64,000 nucleotides of DNA from Ardenticatenaceae bacterium. Its GTDB lineage: Bacteria > Chloroflexota > Anaerolineae > Promineifilales > Promineifilaceae. Each line of letters begins with the position of its first letter. Position 1 is the stretch's first letter. The position numbers and the translations under genes were made by a program. The stretch is taken from positions 124,001 through 188,000 of the forward strand of contig JACKBT010000003.1 in assembly GCA_020634415.1 (NCBI GenBank). Reading direction: 5' to 3'. The notes beneath the pieces were generated by a model, which was given only the letters and a program-made list of their open reading frames with translations, did no database searches and was not told the DNA's origin. Below are positions 23,340 to 32,640 of the stretch, piece after piece.

Positions 23340-24974
23340 ATGTACGCACGCGAAAATAAAATTGCTGGTTGGAGCCTCGGAATCGCCATGGTCGCTCTTT
23401 TCATTGGCGGTTCTATGGGGCCATTACAAAAACTTGAACATGTTGGCCTTGACTTGTATCGGCCGTTACGCAGCATCGGCATACAAAGCTATTATCAAGG
23501 ATTGACCATTCATGGTGTCCTCAACGCACTCGTCTGGACAACCTTCTTCATCGTTGGCTTCTTCACCTATATTTACGTTCGCAGCCTCAACCGCGAACTC
23601 ACCCACCCCAAAGTCAACGCCGCGGGCACAATCGTCATGGCCATCGGCCTCGTCATGGCCGCCATCCCCATCCTTATGAATCTGGCGACCGTTCTTTTCA
23701 CCTTCTACCCCCCACTCCAAGCCAGCCCATACTTCTATCTGGGTCTCACCCTGGTCGTCATCGGCTCCTGGGTGCACGGCTGGGGCTACCTGTTAACCTA
23801 CCGGCAATGGCGCAAAGAAAACCCCGGTGTCACCACACCCTTCATCGCTTTCGCCGTCCTCGTTACCATGGTCATGTGGCAAATCGCCACCCTCGGCATT
23901 GCCACCGAAATGCTCTGGCTCATCATCCCCTGGTCATTTGGTTGGGTGAAAGGTATTGATCCACAATTAGCCCGCACCTTCTTCTGGTTCACAGGCCACC
24001 CCATTGTCTACTTCTGGCTCCTGCCAGCCTACATCTCCTGGTACGCCATGGTTCCCAAACAAGCTGGCGGCAAACTGTTTAGCGAAGCATTAGCCCGGCT
24101 AGTTTTCTGGCTCTTCCTCGTGTTATCCATCCCCGTCGGTCTTCATCACCAATATGTTGATCCTGGTGTGCCAGCCGGCTGGAAAGTTGTTCATGCCGTT
24201 CTCACCTACGCCCTCTTCATCCCCAGCATGATGACCGCCTTTACCGTATGTGCCTCCTTAGAAATGGCTGGACGCGCCAGAGGCGGCAAAGGGCTATTGG
24301 GTTGGATCCGCACATTACCTTGGAACGACCCCTCCTTTACAGCACAAAACTTAGCGATGATCCTCTTTGTCTTTGGCGGCATCGGCGGTTTGACAAATGC
24401 TTCTTACAATCTGAATTTGGTAATTCACAACACCATGTGGGTTCCTGGGCATTTTCACCTAACAGTAGGATCGGGCGTCACCCTCACCTTCTTCGGCATT
24501 CTCTACTGGCTCGTCCCCCAATTGACGGGCAAACCGCTGTATAGTGCCAAGATGGCTTTGTGGCAAGCCTGGACTTGGTTTGCAGGTATGCTGCTTATGT
24601 CCAACGGCCTACATATTCTGGGCTTGAACTTCGGCTCACCTCGCCGCACCATGTTGGGGGCAGCTCCCTATGCTTCTGGCAATTGGCAGCCACTGCTAAT
24701 TGAAGCCGCCATTGGTGGTTCCATCTTGGGGATTAGCGGTCTGTTATTCTACATCAACATGGTAGCTACAGTCCGGTCAAAGCAGCGTTTGGAAAAGCCC
24801 ATCGAAATGCCCATTGCCGAACCTGCCGAACCCCGTCCCATCCCTGTCTTCCTCGATACCTGGCGGCCGTGGGTCGTCGCCACCATCATCCTGGCCCTGG
24901 TTGTCTACGGCCCCGTCTTGTTTAACCTTATTTCCAATTTGAACTTGACCTCGCCAGGATTTAAGCTATGGTAA
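23340..24974 (+). CDS. cbaA: Cytochrome c oxidase subunit I, ba3 type
   Basis: The 544-residue catalytic subunit, with 12-13 membrane helices, reduces O2 to water and pumps protons. Low-spin heme ligands are His58 (LTIHGVLNAL) and His373 (VPGHFHLTVG); His371 in the same motif binds the high-spin heme. CuB ligands are His220 (TGHPIVYFW, with the cross-linked Tyr224) and His269/His270 (GLHHQYVDPG). The lack of the A-type D-channel motifs and the general wording place it in the B family. Followed by an auracyanin-like lipoprotein, a likely electron donor. Confidence 0.95.
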   Translation: MYARENKIAGWSLGIAMVALFIGGSMGPLQKLEHVGLDLYRPLRSIGIQSYYQGLTIHGVLNALVWTTFFIVGFFTYIYVRSLNRELTHPKVNAAGTIVMAIGLVMAAIPILMNLATVLFTFYPPLQASPYFYLGLTLVVIGSWVHGWGYLLTYRQWRKENPGVTTPFIAFAVLVTMVMWQIATLGIATEMLWLIIPWSFGWVKGIDPQLARTFFWFTGHPIVYFWLLPAYISWYAMVPKQAGGKLFSEALARLVFWLFLVLSIPVGLHHQYVDPGVPAGWKVVHAVLTYALFIPSMMTAFTVCASLEMAGRARGGKGLLGWIRTLPWNDPSFTAQNLAMILFVFGGIGGLTNASYNLNLVIHNTMWVPGHFHLTVGSGVTLTFFGILYWLVPQLTGKPLYSAKMALWQAWTWFAGMLLMSNGLHILGLNFGSPRRTMLGAAPYASGNWQPLLIEAAIGGSILGISGLLFYINMVATVRSKQRLEKPIEMPIAEPAEPRPIPVFLDTWRPWVVATIILALVVYGPVLFNLISNLNLTSPGFKLW

Positions 24975-25059
24975 TCCGTGTATTCTGGGTGTGACTGAGG
25001 AACATCAGCCACACCTAAAAAAATTAAAGTAAACTTATTAGGAGAAAAACAATCGTATT

Positions 25060-25518
25060 ATGAAAAAAGTAACCCTTATCCTCGCCATAATTGTTATGCT
25101 TGCCCTCACCTCATGTGGCGGCGGCGATGATGACACAAGTGGGTCTGGCAGCTCTGGTGGCAGCCAATCATCCATCAGCGTCATCATGAATGACATCTAT
25201 TTTGGCGAGACCAATGACAACATCGCCAATCCCCCCTCCTGGAGCGTCAATGCTGGTGACAGCGTAACTGTCCAGGCAGACAACAAAGGTGTTCTTGAAC
25301 ACAACTGGGCTATCGTGAAAGCCGATGCTACCTTACCCGATACAATCGCCGATCCGGCGGCTGTGGCTGACATGATTCTGTTTGATATGGGAGGTATATT
25401 AGGTGGCGATACCGGCAGCAAAACCTTTACTGCGCCAGCCGCAGGTGAATACACTGTCATTTGTACGATTGCTGGTCACTATCCAGTCATGCAAGGCAAG
25501 TTAGTTGTAGGAGAATAA
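25060..25518 (+). CDS. Auracyanin/azurin-like blue copper lipoprotein
   Basis: A 152-residue exported cupredoxin. The signal peptide ends in LTSC with Cys19 as lipidation site, and a Gly/Ser-rich linker of about 20 residues follows. Type 1 copper ligands are all present: His81 (EHNW), Cys135, His140 and Met144 (CTIAGHYPVM). The EHNW and CTxxGHYxxM wording is that of auracyanins of Chloroflexota. Sited directly after CoxI, it most likely carries electrons to the CuA site. Confidence 0.9.
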   Translation: MKKVTLILAIIVMLALTSCGGGDDDTSGSGSSGGSQSSISVIMNDIYFGETNDNIANPPSWSVNAGDSVTVQADNKGVLEHNWAIVKADATLPDTIADPAAVADMILFDMGGILGGDTGSKTFTAPAAGEYTVICTIAGHYPVMQGKLVVGE

Positions 25519-25525
25519 CATCGAG

Positions 25526-25583
25526 GGTAGCCGCGGTTTCTTACCACGCTTTGAGAAAGCGCGGTAAGGATACCGCGGCTACA
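25526..25583. repeat. Family E hairpin (GTAGCCGCGGT type)
   Basis: GTAGCCGCGGTTTCTTACCACGC pairs with GCGCGGTAAGGATACCGCGGCTAC. A related copy in opposite orientation is at 37307-37362. It separates the cupredoxin gene from the next small gene. Confidence 0.8.
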
Positions 25584-25592
25584 AACATTAAC

Positions 25593-25949
25593 ATGACCTT
25601 ACAAGAAGCCAATAAAGCCATAAAAGATGCGTGGGTAGCGGGTGTACTCACTGTTATCATCACCCTCACTTTAACCTTTATTTATGCCACCGGAGCCGGC
25701 ATAACCCATCTTGCTCTTTGGAATGTCATAGATATTTTTGTGTTGGCTGCGCTCTCTTATGGCATTTACCGCAAAAGTTCACTCAGTGCCATCATCATGT
25801 TGGTTTACTACTTAGGCAGCAAGATTGTCTTGTGGGCCGATGAGCGAGCCTTCATCGGTGTACCCATCGCCTTGATTTTTGCCTATTTTTTCTGGCGTGG
25901 TGTACTTGGTACGCGGGCTTATCACCAATTATCAGTAATCAGTGAATAG
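25593..25949 (+). CDS. Hypothetical small membrane protein
   Basis: A 118-residue protein with an amphipathic N-terminus (LQEANKAIKDAW) and three hydrophobic helices (about residues 15-38, 42-60, 65-83) plus a short fourth near 88-105. It resembles generic small bacterial membrane proteins of unknown function; no ligand residues are evident. It lies between the cupredoxin and the cytochrome b fusion on the same strand. A longer frame that starts inside the cupredoxin gene is rejected because it would read through the hairpin repeat. Confidence 0.7.
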   Translation: MTLQEANKAIKDAWVAGVLTVIITLTLTFIYATGAGITHLALWNVIDIFVLAALSYGIYRKSSLSAIIMLVYYLGSKIVLWADERAFIGVPIALIFAYFFWRGVLGTRAYHQLSVISE

Positions 25950-26010
25950 TAATCAGTAAACGGTGAACAATTAGCTCTGTTTACAGAATATTGACCAACT
26001 GAATACACGT

Positions 26011-28050
26011 ATGTCTCCCTCCCCTTACCCCCCCCGCAGCAAATGGACACAAGAGCTTGAACGACTGGCCCTTATCGTCGAGAAAATAGTCAATCGCCTG
26101 ATTGGCAACAGCCGCCTCAATCCCTTCTATCATACTGATACCATTGCCGTTTTTTTGCTGGCAGTCGTCGGCATTACGGGCATCTATATCTTTCTCTTTT
26201 TCCAATACGGTTTTGATGCCTCCTACCAGGCTGTTGCTACGCGCATTGAAACGCCTATCATTGCCCGCATCATGAGGGCCATTCACCGCTATGCCTCTGG
26301 GGCGTTAGTGATTACCATTTTGTTGCACGCCTTCCGCACCCTATTTATGGAACGGTTTCGGGGGCCGCGCTGGCTGGCCTGGATATCTGGCATTGTGATG
26401 ACCTTCATTCTATGGCTGGCTGGCATTACGGGTTATTGGCTTATTTGGGATCAGCGTGCCCAGCTCATCAATGACCACTTTATTCGCTTTCTTAATCAGG
26501 CAACTGCATGGGCAACAGCTTATCGTGTGGCCCTGTTACGTGCGGATGTGACGGATAGAAGTTGGCCGCTTTTGTTCCTCATTTTGCTGGTGCATGTGGT
26601 GTTATTTTTGATTGTGGCTGGCTTTTTCTGGCTGCATATTCGCCACTTGCGAGCACCACGTTGGCTGCCGGAAATATCTTGGATGGCGGGAGCAACGGCC
26701 GTTCTCCTCATCACCGCTCTCCTCTTCCCCCTGGGCATGTTACCCGCCTTCAACTTCAACCAAGAAGCCGGGCGTGTGCTGCTTGATCCCATCTACCTCT
26801 ACTATCTGCCCCTTGTCGGCACAGGCTGGGATACCGCTTTGTGGGTCTTCATGTGGGCAGCCACCTTCATCGCCGCCGCCCTGCCCTGGACACGGCGCAA
26901 AAACCGCACCCCACAACCCACCATCACCATTCATGATAAACAATGCACCGGCTGCACCAAATGCGCCCGCGACTGCCCCTACAACGCCATCACCATGATT
27001 CCCCGCGACGATGATTCAGGGCATCAACTGCTAGCCGTGGTGGACACCGCCAAATGCGTTGGCTGCGGTATTTGCGTCGGCTCCTGCGATGATTTTTACG
27101 CCATTCAACTGGGCGAACAGCAGCCCGATGCCGCTAAACAGCGGCTGGATGCCCATCTACAACAGGCCAAAAGCCAGCATCCCGATAAGGACATCAAAGT
27201 GGTTTTCACCTGCCAGCGCCACGCGGCACAAGGGGCTAAACCTTATTTGCCCAACACCGTACAGAACGATCTTGTGGTCGAGATTATTGATTTGCCCTGC
27301 TCTGGGGCCATTCAGCCTAGTTTGCTGCCCTATGCGCTGGCACAAGGTGCCGCTGAAGTGGAGGTGGCTGGCTGCCCACCTTATGATTGTATGCACCGCA
27401 TGGGCAACATGCTAGAGGAGCAGCGGGTGACGAATGAGCGTGTGCCCCGTTTGCGGAAGCGGTATGACAATGTGCCGATTACGGCCGTTTGGCTCCCTCC
27501 CGACGACTTTGACATGGCCCTTAGCCGCACCCCCATCCCCACCAGCCAGGATGAAAGCGGCAATAGCCAGCCCGATTACGTCACGGGTCGCTCCATGATG
27601 CAATGGCTCTCCTGGCGTAACCTGGTCGTGGGCGGTGTCCTTTTAGGCTTCGTCCTCCTGGCCCAAATCTGGCTGACGGGTTTGCCCTACACCTCCCCAG
27701 CCAGCCCCACCGCCACCATTCAACTCACCCTGGACGATCCAGCCACCTACTTTTTCCGCCGGATGGGCGGGGCGGCTTATGAAGTGCGGGATCGGTTGAC
27801 AGGAGATGAAATCGAGGTGGTCTTGGCTGTTGACGAGGAAGTGGTGTGGACGGCCGTTTACCCCGCCGCCGACTTCTTCAGCCAAACCCTATCACCCACC
27901 TACGAAGAATTCAGCCTCGCCCCTGGCAGCCACCACATCCACCTTTACTGGACCGACACCACCACCCACTTCACCGACACCATCAGCGACCAACAAGTCA
28001 CCCTGCAAGCCGGCCAAATCCTTCGCGTACACGATCTATTGCCCAATTAA
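26011..28050 (+). CDS. Cytochrome b / 2[4Fe-4S] ferredoxin / MvhD-like fusion
   Basis: A 679-residue redox fusion. Residues 40-290 form a cytochrome b6-like membrane domain with two His pairs spaced by 13 residues (His92/His106 and His195/His209), enough for two b hemes. Residues 305-365 hold two [4Fe-4S] motifs (Cys312, 315, 318, 322 and Cys349, 352, 355, 359). Residues 395-500 resemble the MvhD/HdrA-linked iron-sulfur domain, with Cys401, Cys430, Cys455 and Cys460. A further transmembrane helix (about 538-556) precedes a small C-terminal beta domain. The ferredoxin and MvhD-like parts would lie on the cytoplasmic side. No Rieske or cytochrome c gene is adjacent. It could feed electrons from a cytoplasmic donor into the quinone pool or the oxidase; the function is inference. 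Confidence 0.8.
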   Translation: MSPSPYPPRSKWTQELERLALIVEKIVNRLIGNSRLNPFYHTDTIAVFLLAVVGITGIYIFLFFQYGFDASYQAVATRIETPIIARIMRAIHRYASGALVITILLHAFRTLFMERFRGPRWLAWISGIVMTFILWLAGITGYWLIWDQRAQLINDHFIRFLNQATAWATAYRVALLRADVTDRSWPLLFLILLVHVVLFLIVAGFFWLHIRHLRAPRWLPEISWMAGATAVLLITALLFPLGMLPAFNFNQEAGRVLLDPIYLYYLPLVGTGWDTALWVFMWAATFIAAALPWTRRKNRTPQPTITIHDKQCTGCTKCARDCPYNAITMIPRDDDSGHQLLAVVDTAKCVGCGICVGSCDDFYAIQLGEQQPDAAKQRLDAHLQQAKSQHPDKDIKVVFTCQRHAAQGAKPYLPNTVQNDLVVEIIDLPCSGAIQPSLLPYALAQGAAEVEVAGCPPYDCMHRMGNMLEEQRVTNERVPRLRKRYDNVPITAVWLPPDDFDMALSRTPIPTSQDESGNSQPDYVTGRSMMQWLSWRNLVVGGVLLGFVLLAQIWLTGLPYTSPASPTATIQLTLDDPATYFFRRMGGAAYEVRDRLTGDEIEVVLAVDEEVVWTAVYPAADFFSQTLSPTYEEFSLAPGSHHIHLYWTDTTTHFTDTISDQQVTLQAGQILRVHDLLPN

Positions 28051-28085
28051 GATAATTACGTAATTACGTGATTACGTGATTAATA
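28050..28085. repeat. ATTACGT-type short tandem/palindromic repeat
   Basis: Four iterations of (A)ATTACGT(A/G)ATTACG directly after the cytochrome b fusion stop. It is related to the palindrome at 1967-1986. Confidence 0.6.
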
Positions 28086-28092
28086 AGAATCC

Positions 28093-28959
28093 ATGTCCCA
28101 ACTCTACGGCAGCCAAAGCATGGTTGCCCCCCTCCAAACCGTTCTCGTCCGTCGTCCCGATGCCAACTTTGGCAATGCTGACCCCCAAACATGGCACTAC
28201 GCCAAACGGCCGAATCTTCCCCAGGCCCAAGCCGAACACGACCAATTCGTCAACACCCTGCACCAATTCGGGGCCGAAGTCGTTTACCACGATGCCCCCC
28301 TGCCCCACCACGCCGATGCCATCTTCGTCCACGACCCCGTTCTCGTCTGCAACGCCGGAGCCATCCTGCTGCAAATGGGCAAACCCCTGCGCGTGGGCGA
28401 AGAAGAAGCCATCGGCCAAACCTTGCAAAAAATGGGTGTCCCCGTCCATTATCGGCTGCACGGCCCAGCCACCGCCGAGGGCGGCGACTGCCTCTGGCTA
28501 GATGAGCAGACCCTGGCTGTGGGGCAAGGCTTTCGCACCAACGAAGCGGGCATTCAGCAGTTAGATGAGGCCCTGGCCCCCCTTGGTGTCACCATCATCC
28601 CCGTCCATCTCCCCTACTACACCGGCCCCGAAGCCTGCCTGCACCTCATGTCCTTCATCAGCCTCATCGCCGACGATTTGGCGGTTGTCTACCCCCCGCT
28701 GATGCCCGTGCCTTTTTGGCAGCTTTTACAAGCGCGTGGTGTGCAATTTGTAGAAGTGCCAGAATCAGAATTCAACACGATGGGGCCAAATGTGCTGGCG
28801 CTGGCACCACGCCACTGTCTCATGCTGCGCGATAATCCCCTTACCAAAGCACGGTTGGAAGCGGCTGGCTGCCAGGTGGAAACTTACGCGGGTGATGAAA
28901 TTTCGCTCATCGCCGAAGGGGGCGCAACCTGCCTCACGCGGCCAGTTTTGCGCCGCTAG
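28093..28959 (+). CDS. Amidinotransferase/dimethylargininase-like (ADI superfamily) protein
   Basis: A 288-residue pentein-fold enzyme. Guanidine-processing residues are visible: FVHDPVLVCN (conserved Asp), EGGDCLWLD (EGGD motif, about residues 135-143), catalytic His in GPEACLHLMSF, and the nucleophilic Cys near the C-terminus in GGATCLTRPV. Dimethylarginine dimethylaminohydrolases have this length and ordering, while arginine deiminases are longer. It probably hydrolyses a methylated arginine or related guanidine. It stands alone on the plus strand between the oxidase block and the TauE-like permease. Confidence 0.87.
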   Translation: MSQLYGSQSMVAPLQTVLVRRPDANFGNADPQTWHYAKRPNLPQAQAEHDQFVNTLHQFGAEVVYHDAPLPHHADAIFVHDPVLVCNAGAILLQMGKPLRVGEEEAIGQTLQKMGVPVHYRLHGPATAEGGDCLWLDEQTLAVGQGFRTNEAGIQQLDEALAPLGVTIIPVHLPYYTGPEACLHLMSFISLIADDLAVVYPPLMPVPFWQLLQARGVQFVEVPESEFNTMGPNVLALAPRHCLMLRDNPLTKARLEAAGCQVETYAGDEISLIAEGGATCLTRPVLRR

Positions 28960-28966
28960 TTCAGGT

Positions 28967-29085
28967 TCAGGCGGTTGAAACCGCAGCCACGACTACAAAG
29001 CCCAAATTGGGCCGCCCGCCTACGCGGGTTTACTGAGTCGGCGAAGGCCGACTTCGTAGTCGTTGCCGCGAATTTATTCGCCCGA
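28967..29085. repeat. Compound hairpin repeat
   Basis: Starts GGCGGTTGAAACCGC (short hairpin), then GACTACAAAGCCCAAATTGG and, about 60 bp on, CCGACTTCGTAGTCGTTGCC with complementary CGACTAC/GTAGTCG ends. GTCGGCGAAGGCCGAC forms an inner stem. It lies in the convergent gap between the amidinohydrolase and TauE-like genes, where it may terminate both. Confidence 0.65.
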
Positions 29086-29091
29086 TTTCGT

Positions 29092-29850
29092 TTACCCGAA
29101 AATGAGTTGGATGCCTGTGAACAGGAGCATGGCATAAATGACGCGATTAAACCAGACATCGCTAAATCGCTCATTCAGATAAATGCCCAGGCGAATGCCC
29201 ACAAAGACCACTGGCGCGAGGATGAGGGTGGTGGTGAGGTTGCCAATTCGCAATAAACCCAAAATGCCATAGGGAATCAGCTTAACGAGATTGATGACAG
29301 TAAATGTTATCAATGTTGTGCCCACAAAAATCTGGCGCGGCAGCTTTTGGGGCAGCAGATACATGGTTACAGGGGGGGCGCCGACGTGCGCCAGTGTGGA
29401 GGTGAAGCCAGCAACAAAACCAAAACCAAGACCAGTGGACGGCAACGGCCGTTTCCCTTCCAATGCCTCCGTTAACCAATGCCGCCCCACCTGGTAAGCC
29501 ACAAACAACAGCGAAATCACGCCAATGCCTATCTTCAACACATGCTCATTATGGCTAAAATAGCCAAAAAACAGGCTGCCCAATAAAATGCCCACCAACG
29601 CCCCCGGCAGCAGCCAACGCACACTATACCGGTCCACATGATGGCGATAGTGCGGCAAGGACGATAGATCAGCCAAAATTAGCAGGGGCAGCAACAGGGC
29701 TGCTGCTTCAGGAACAGGAATGGTTAAGGCCAACAAGGGGGTAGAGATGGCCCCCACCCCACCGCCAAAGCCAGCCTTACTCAGGCCGACAATCAGAATG
29801 GCAATAACGGCCGTTACCCAAAAATAATCAGGATACTGTGGTAAACTCAT
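29092..29850 (-). CDS. TauE/SafE (TSUP) family permease
   Basis: A 252-residue membrane protein with about eight helices. The duplicated TauE signature is present: GLSKAGFGGGVGAISTPLLAL (about residues 22-42) and, in the second half, GFVAGFTSTLAHVGAPPVTMYLL with the conserved GAPP. The family exports sulfite, sulfoacetate or other anions; the substrate is unknown. Its ATG overlaps the TGA of the upstream histidine kinase by four bases (ATGA), so the two are translationally coupled. Confidence 0.9.
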   Translation of the reverse strand: MSLPQYPDYFWVTAVIAILIVGLSKAGFGGGVGAISTPLLALTIPVPEAAALLLPLLILADLSSLPHYRHHVDRYSVRWLLPGALVGILLGSLFFGYFSHNEHVLKIGIGVISLLFVAYQVGRHWLTEALEGKRPLPSTGLGFGFVAGFTSTLAHVGAPPVTMYLLPQKLPRQIFVGTTLITFTVINLVKLIPYGILGLLRIGNLTTTLILAPVVFVGIRLGIYLNERFSDVWFNRVIYAMLLFTGIQLIFG

Positions 29851-31004
29851 TTTTTGCGTGCTCGTAAAGGAATCATAACTTCAAGGCGTGTCCCCTGCCC
29901 CGGCCCGCTCTCCACCTGCAAACGGCCGTGCAGCAGCTTCACCCGCTCATTCAACCCCAACAACCCATACCGATTTTGCGGAATCTGCTCCGGATCAAAG
30001 CCACAACCGTTATCAGACACCATCAGCTTCACCTTCTCCGGCGACATGGTAACTTCCAACCAGGCTTTGCTGGCTCTGGCATGACGGCCGATATTGGTCA
30101 ACGCCTCCTGGGCAATGCGGTACAGGCCAATTTCTACGCGGGGCGATAACGGCCGATTAGCCCCCGTCACCACCATCTCCACCGGAATATCCGTCTGATC
30201 CACCAACAACTGCAGCGCTTCCGTCAAAGTACGGCCCTCTAAAGGCGCCGCCCGCAAATCTAACACCGAACGCCGCGCCTCCTCCAAATTAGCACGGGTC
30301 AGGATGAGGGCATGGTGAATGGCTTTGCGAATGCGATGCGCTTCGGCCTCACTCTCTAACAAAGCATCAGCCGATTCTAGTTGCAGGGAAACGGCCGTTA
30401 ACCCCTGCGCCAACGTATCATGAATCTCCCGCGCCAGCCGATTACGCTCCTCCACCGCCCCCCACCGCGCACTCTTATCAAACAGCCGCGCCCGCTCAAT
30501 CGCAATACTAATCATATCCCCCACCGTATACAGCAGTTGCAAATCCTCCGGCGACAACTCCCGCCAATCCGTACTGGCCACATTCATCACCCCCAATTTA
30601 CGGCCGTGTGCATACAACGGAATACTCGAATGATATTGCAGTCCATCCGTACCATCCACCAACCCCTCCAAACGACTGCACGTCACCACATTCACATTCG
30701 CCGCCCCATCCAAATCCCCCGCCCGATATGTCCGCAAGCAGTAGCAGTTCCCCTCCATCTTGCGCGGATTTTGCGCCAACACCGGCGGCAAATTTTGCGC
30801 CGCCGCCAAATAAGAATGGCCCGTATCCTCATCCAACAGCCACACCCAGCCCGTGTGCAAATCCAACAGCTTCACCACCTGCGCCAACGCCGTATGCAGC
30901 GCCTGGTCCAAATCCACCGAGCCATTCAACGCCTGGGCAATCTCATTCAGCACCGATAGTTCATAATTGCGCCGCTGCAACTGCGCGGCATAAGATTCAG
31001 TCAT
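29847..31004 (-). CDS. NarL-type sensor histidine kinase with GAF domain
   Basis: A 385-residue, probably soluble kinase from the chosen start. A GAF domain covers about residues 20-175 (YELSVLNEIAQALNGSVDLD opens it, SIPLYAHGRKLGVMNV is central). The HisKA_3 phosphoacceptor His195 is in RLAREIHDTLAQGL, and the HATPase_c domain (about 280-380) has NIGRHARASKAW, the DNGCGF N-box/G1 region and GLLGLNERVKLL. It lacks membrane helices. The start at 31004 is where homology begins; upstream codons are Cys/Leu-rich and merge into repeat sequence. No response regulator is adjacent. Coupling to the permease gene suggests a sensor for the transported anion, as inference. Confidence 0.88.
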   Translation of the reverse strand: MTESYAAQLQRRNYELSVLNEIAQALNGSVDLDQALHTALAQVVKLLDLHTGWVWLLDEDTGHSYLAAAQNLPPVLAQNPRKMEGNCYCLRTYRAGDLDGAANVNVVTCSRLEGLVDGTDGLQYHSSIPLYAHGRKLGVMNVASTDWRELSPEDLQLLYTVGDMISIAIERARLFDKSARWGAVEERNRLAREIHDTLAQGLTAVSLQLESADALLESEAEAHRIRKAIHHALILTRANLEEARRSVLDLRAAPLEGRTLTEALQLLVDQTDIPVEMVVTGANRPLSPRVEIGLYRIAQEALTNIGRHARASKAWLEVTMSPEKVKLMVSDNGCGFDPEQIPQNRYGLLGLNERVKLLHGRLQVESGPGQGTRLEVMIPLRARKK

Positions 31005-31183
31005 GCGGGAATAGTAAGCCCTAAAACATAAAACGCAAAGCATAAGTCCCGAAGCGCACACAATCGCACAAAGCAGACACAAAAGCGCATAAACTCCAAA
31101 CTATCCTCACAAGAAAATGAATGCCATCATAATTGGCATCCCTCATACGAACTAAAAACAATAACAAACCCGAGGAGGTTGAC

Positions 31184-32494
31184 ATGTTCACGCGCAAATT
31201 AGCAACTTTAGCTATACTGTTCATCCCTTTTATCCTTCTATCTGCCCTTTTCATCCCTGCCTCAGCCATCCCCACACAAAGTGGTACTCAACTTACCTTT
31301 CTGCCACTCATCCAAACATCACCCATTTGTAATGTACCAGGAGATTATGCAACTATTCAAAGCGCACTAGACAGACCTGGTTGCGCCATCATCAATCTAA
31401 CCGCACCACTTTACATTGAAAACCTGGCTATCAATCGTGATGTTGCCATTCACGGACAAGGAGCTGCCCACACCGTCCTAGATGGCAATGCCAATGGCAA
31501 TGTTGTGACCATACAAGCAGGCTGGACAGTTACCATCACCCATCTAACAGTCAGGAATGGCTGTGATGATTATTACTGTAGCGATATTGAGCTTGGCGGT
31601 GGCATCACCAATGAAGGCAGTCATGTATTCCTAGAACACCTGATGGTTGAAGATAACGAAAGCATTGGTATTTTCAATAAGAACCCTGGAACGATGAATA
31701 TCAATGACAGCATTATACGGCGCAATTACTGGGGTGTCTTAAATGGTGGTCATGTGGTTATCAATAACAGCACAATTAGTCACAACCAAGTTTTGACGCA
31801 AACAGTAGATGGTGGGGGCATTGCCAATAATGGTGTTATGTATCTCAACAATAGTGCTGTTCATCATAATGGTGGTGGCAATAACGGAGGTATATCCAAT
31901 TACCATGCCATGACCATAACAAATAGCACCATTCATGATAATGAAGGAAGCAATTTTGGTGGCATCTTTACAGGTGGAACATTGCACATCTATAACAGCA
32001 CCATCAGCAGCAATTATAGTCATGACGATGGTGGAGGTATATACAACACTAGCCTTGATCCTGAAATCATTAACTCCCTTACCATTATCAACAGCACCAT
32101 TGCTAATAACATAGCTCGTCATGGTGGAGGTATTTATGGTGGATTTAACCTGACCGTCACAAACAGCATTATTGCCAACAATTTTGCCGAAGTAACAGGG
32201 GGCGATTGTTTAATAGGAGGCGCAATATCGCTTGGTCACAATCTTGATAGTGATGGTAGTTGCAACTTGACTGGTACTGGTGATATTTCGGGGGTCGATC
32301 CGCTGCTTGGCTCCTTAAAAGCAAACGGGGGGCCAACTTGGACGCATGCCCTCTCGCCTAATAGTCCAGCGATTGATGCGGGTAGCAATGCTAATTGTCT
32401 GGACACTGACCAGCGTGGTGTAACACGCCCCATTGATGGGGACGGGAATGGCTCTGCTATTTGTGATATTGGTGCATATGAATATCAACCATAG
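31184..32494 (+). CDS. Secreted right-handed beta-helix protein, choice-of-anchor Q type
   Basis: A 436-residue exported protein. A signal peptide (residues 1-28, ending IPASA) is followed by TFLPLIQTSPICNVPGDY, a variant of the YLPF motif seen in other secreted proteins here. The body is a parallel beta-helix of repeated HHN/INNSTI-type coils (NINDSIIRRN, INNSTISHN, ITNSTIHDN, IYNSTISSN), with the polysaccharide-lyase-like fold of pectate lyases. The C-terminal SPAIDAGSNANCLDTDQRG, then DGDGNGSAICDIGAYEY, is the choice-of-anchor Q signature. No catalytic residues of a lyase are evident, so carbohydrate binding is as likely as cleavage. GAGGAGG precedes ATG 31184. No ACGGCCGT site occurs in the gene. 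Confidence 0.85.
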   Translation: MFTRKLATLAILFIPFILLSALFIPASAIPTQSGTQLTFLPLIQTSPICNVPGDYATIQSALDRPGCAIINLTAPLYIENLAINRDVAIHGQGAAHTVLDGNANGNVVTIQAGWTVTITHLTVRNGCDDYYCSDIELGGGITNEGSHVFLEHLMVEDNESIGIFNKNPGTMNINDSIIRRNYWGVLNGGHVVINNSTISHNQVLTQTVDGGGIANNGVMYLNNSAVHHNGGGNNGGISNYHAMTITNSTIHDNEGSNFGGIFTGGTLHIYNSTISSNYSHDDGGGIYNTSLDPEIINSLTIINSTIANNIARHGGGIYGGFNLTVTNSIIANNFAEVTGGDCLIGGAISLGHNLDSDGSCNLTGTGDISGVDPLLGSLKANGGPTWTHALSPNSPAIDAGSNANCLDTDQRGVTRPIDGDGNGSAICDIGAYEYQP

Positions 32495-32559
32495 TTAAAC
32501 CAAACAAGGCTAACTTCGCCCCATCATGGGTGATTCATTCTTCTGAAGATTGACTGTCC

Positions 32560-32605
32560 ATTAAAAAAGCGTGTTCCACAGTGACATTGTGGAACACGCT
32601 TTTTG
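32560..32605. terminator. Strong bidirectional terminator
   Basis: AAAAAAGCGTGTTCCACA and TGTGGAACACGCTTTTT form a long GC-rich stem with a short loop, flanked by A and T runs. It lies between the beta-helix gene and the convergent PspC gene and can serve both. Confidence 0.88.
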
Positions 32606-32640
32606 TAGCAGGTGTGATGTTTGTTATAAAGTGAGTTATA

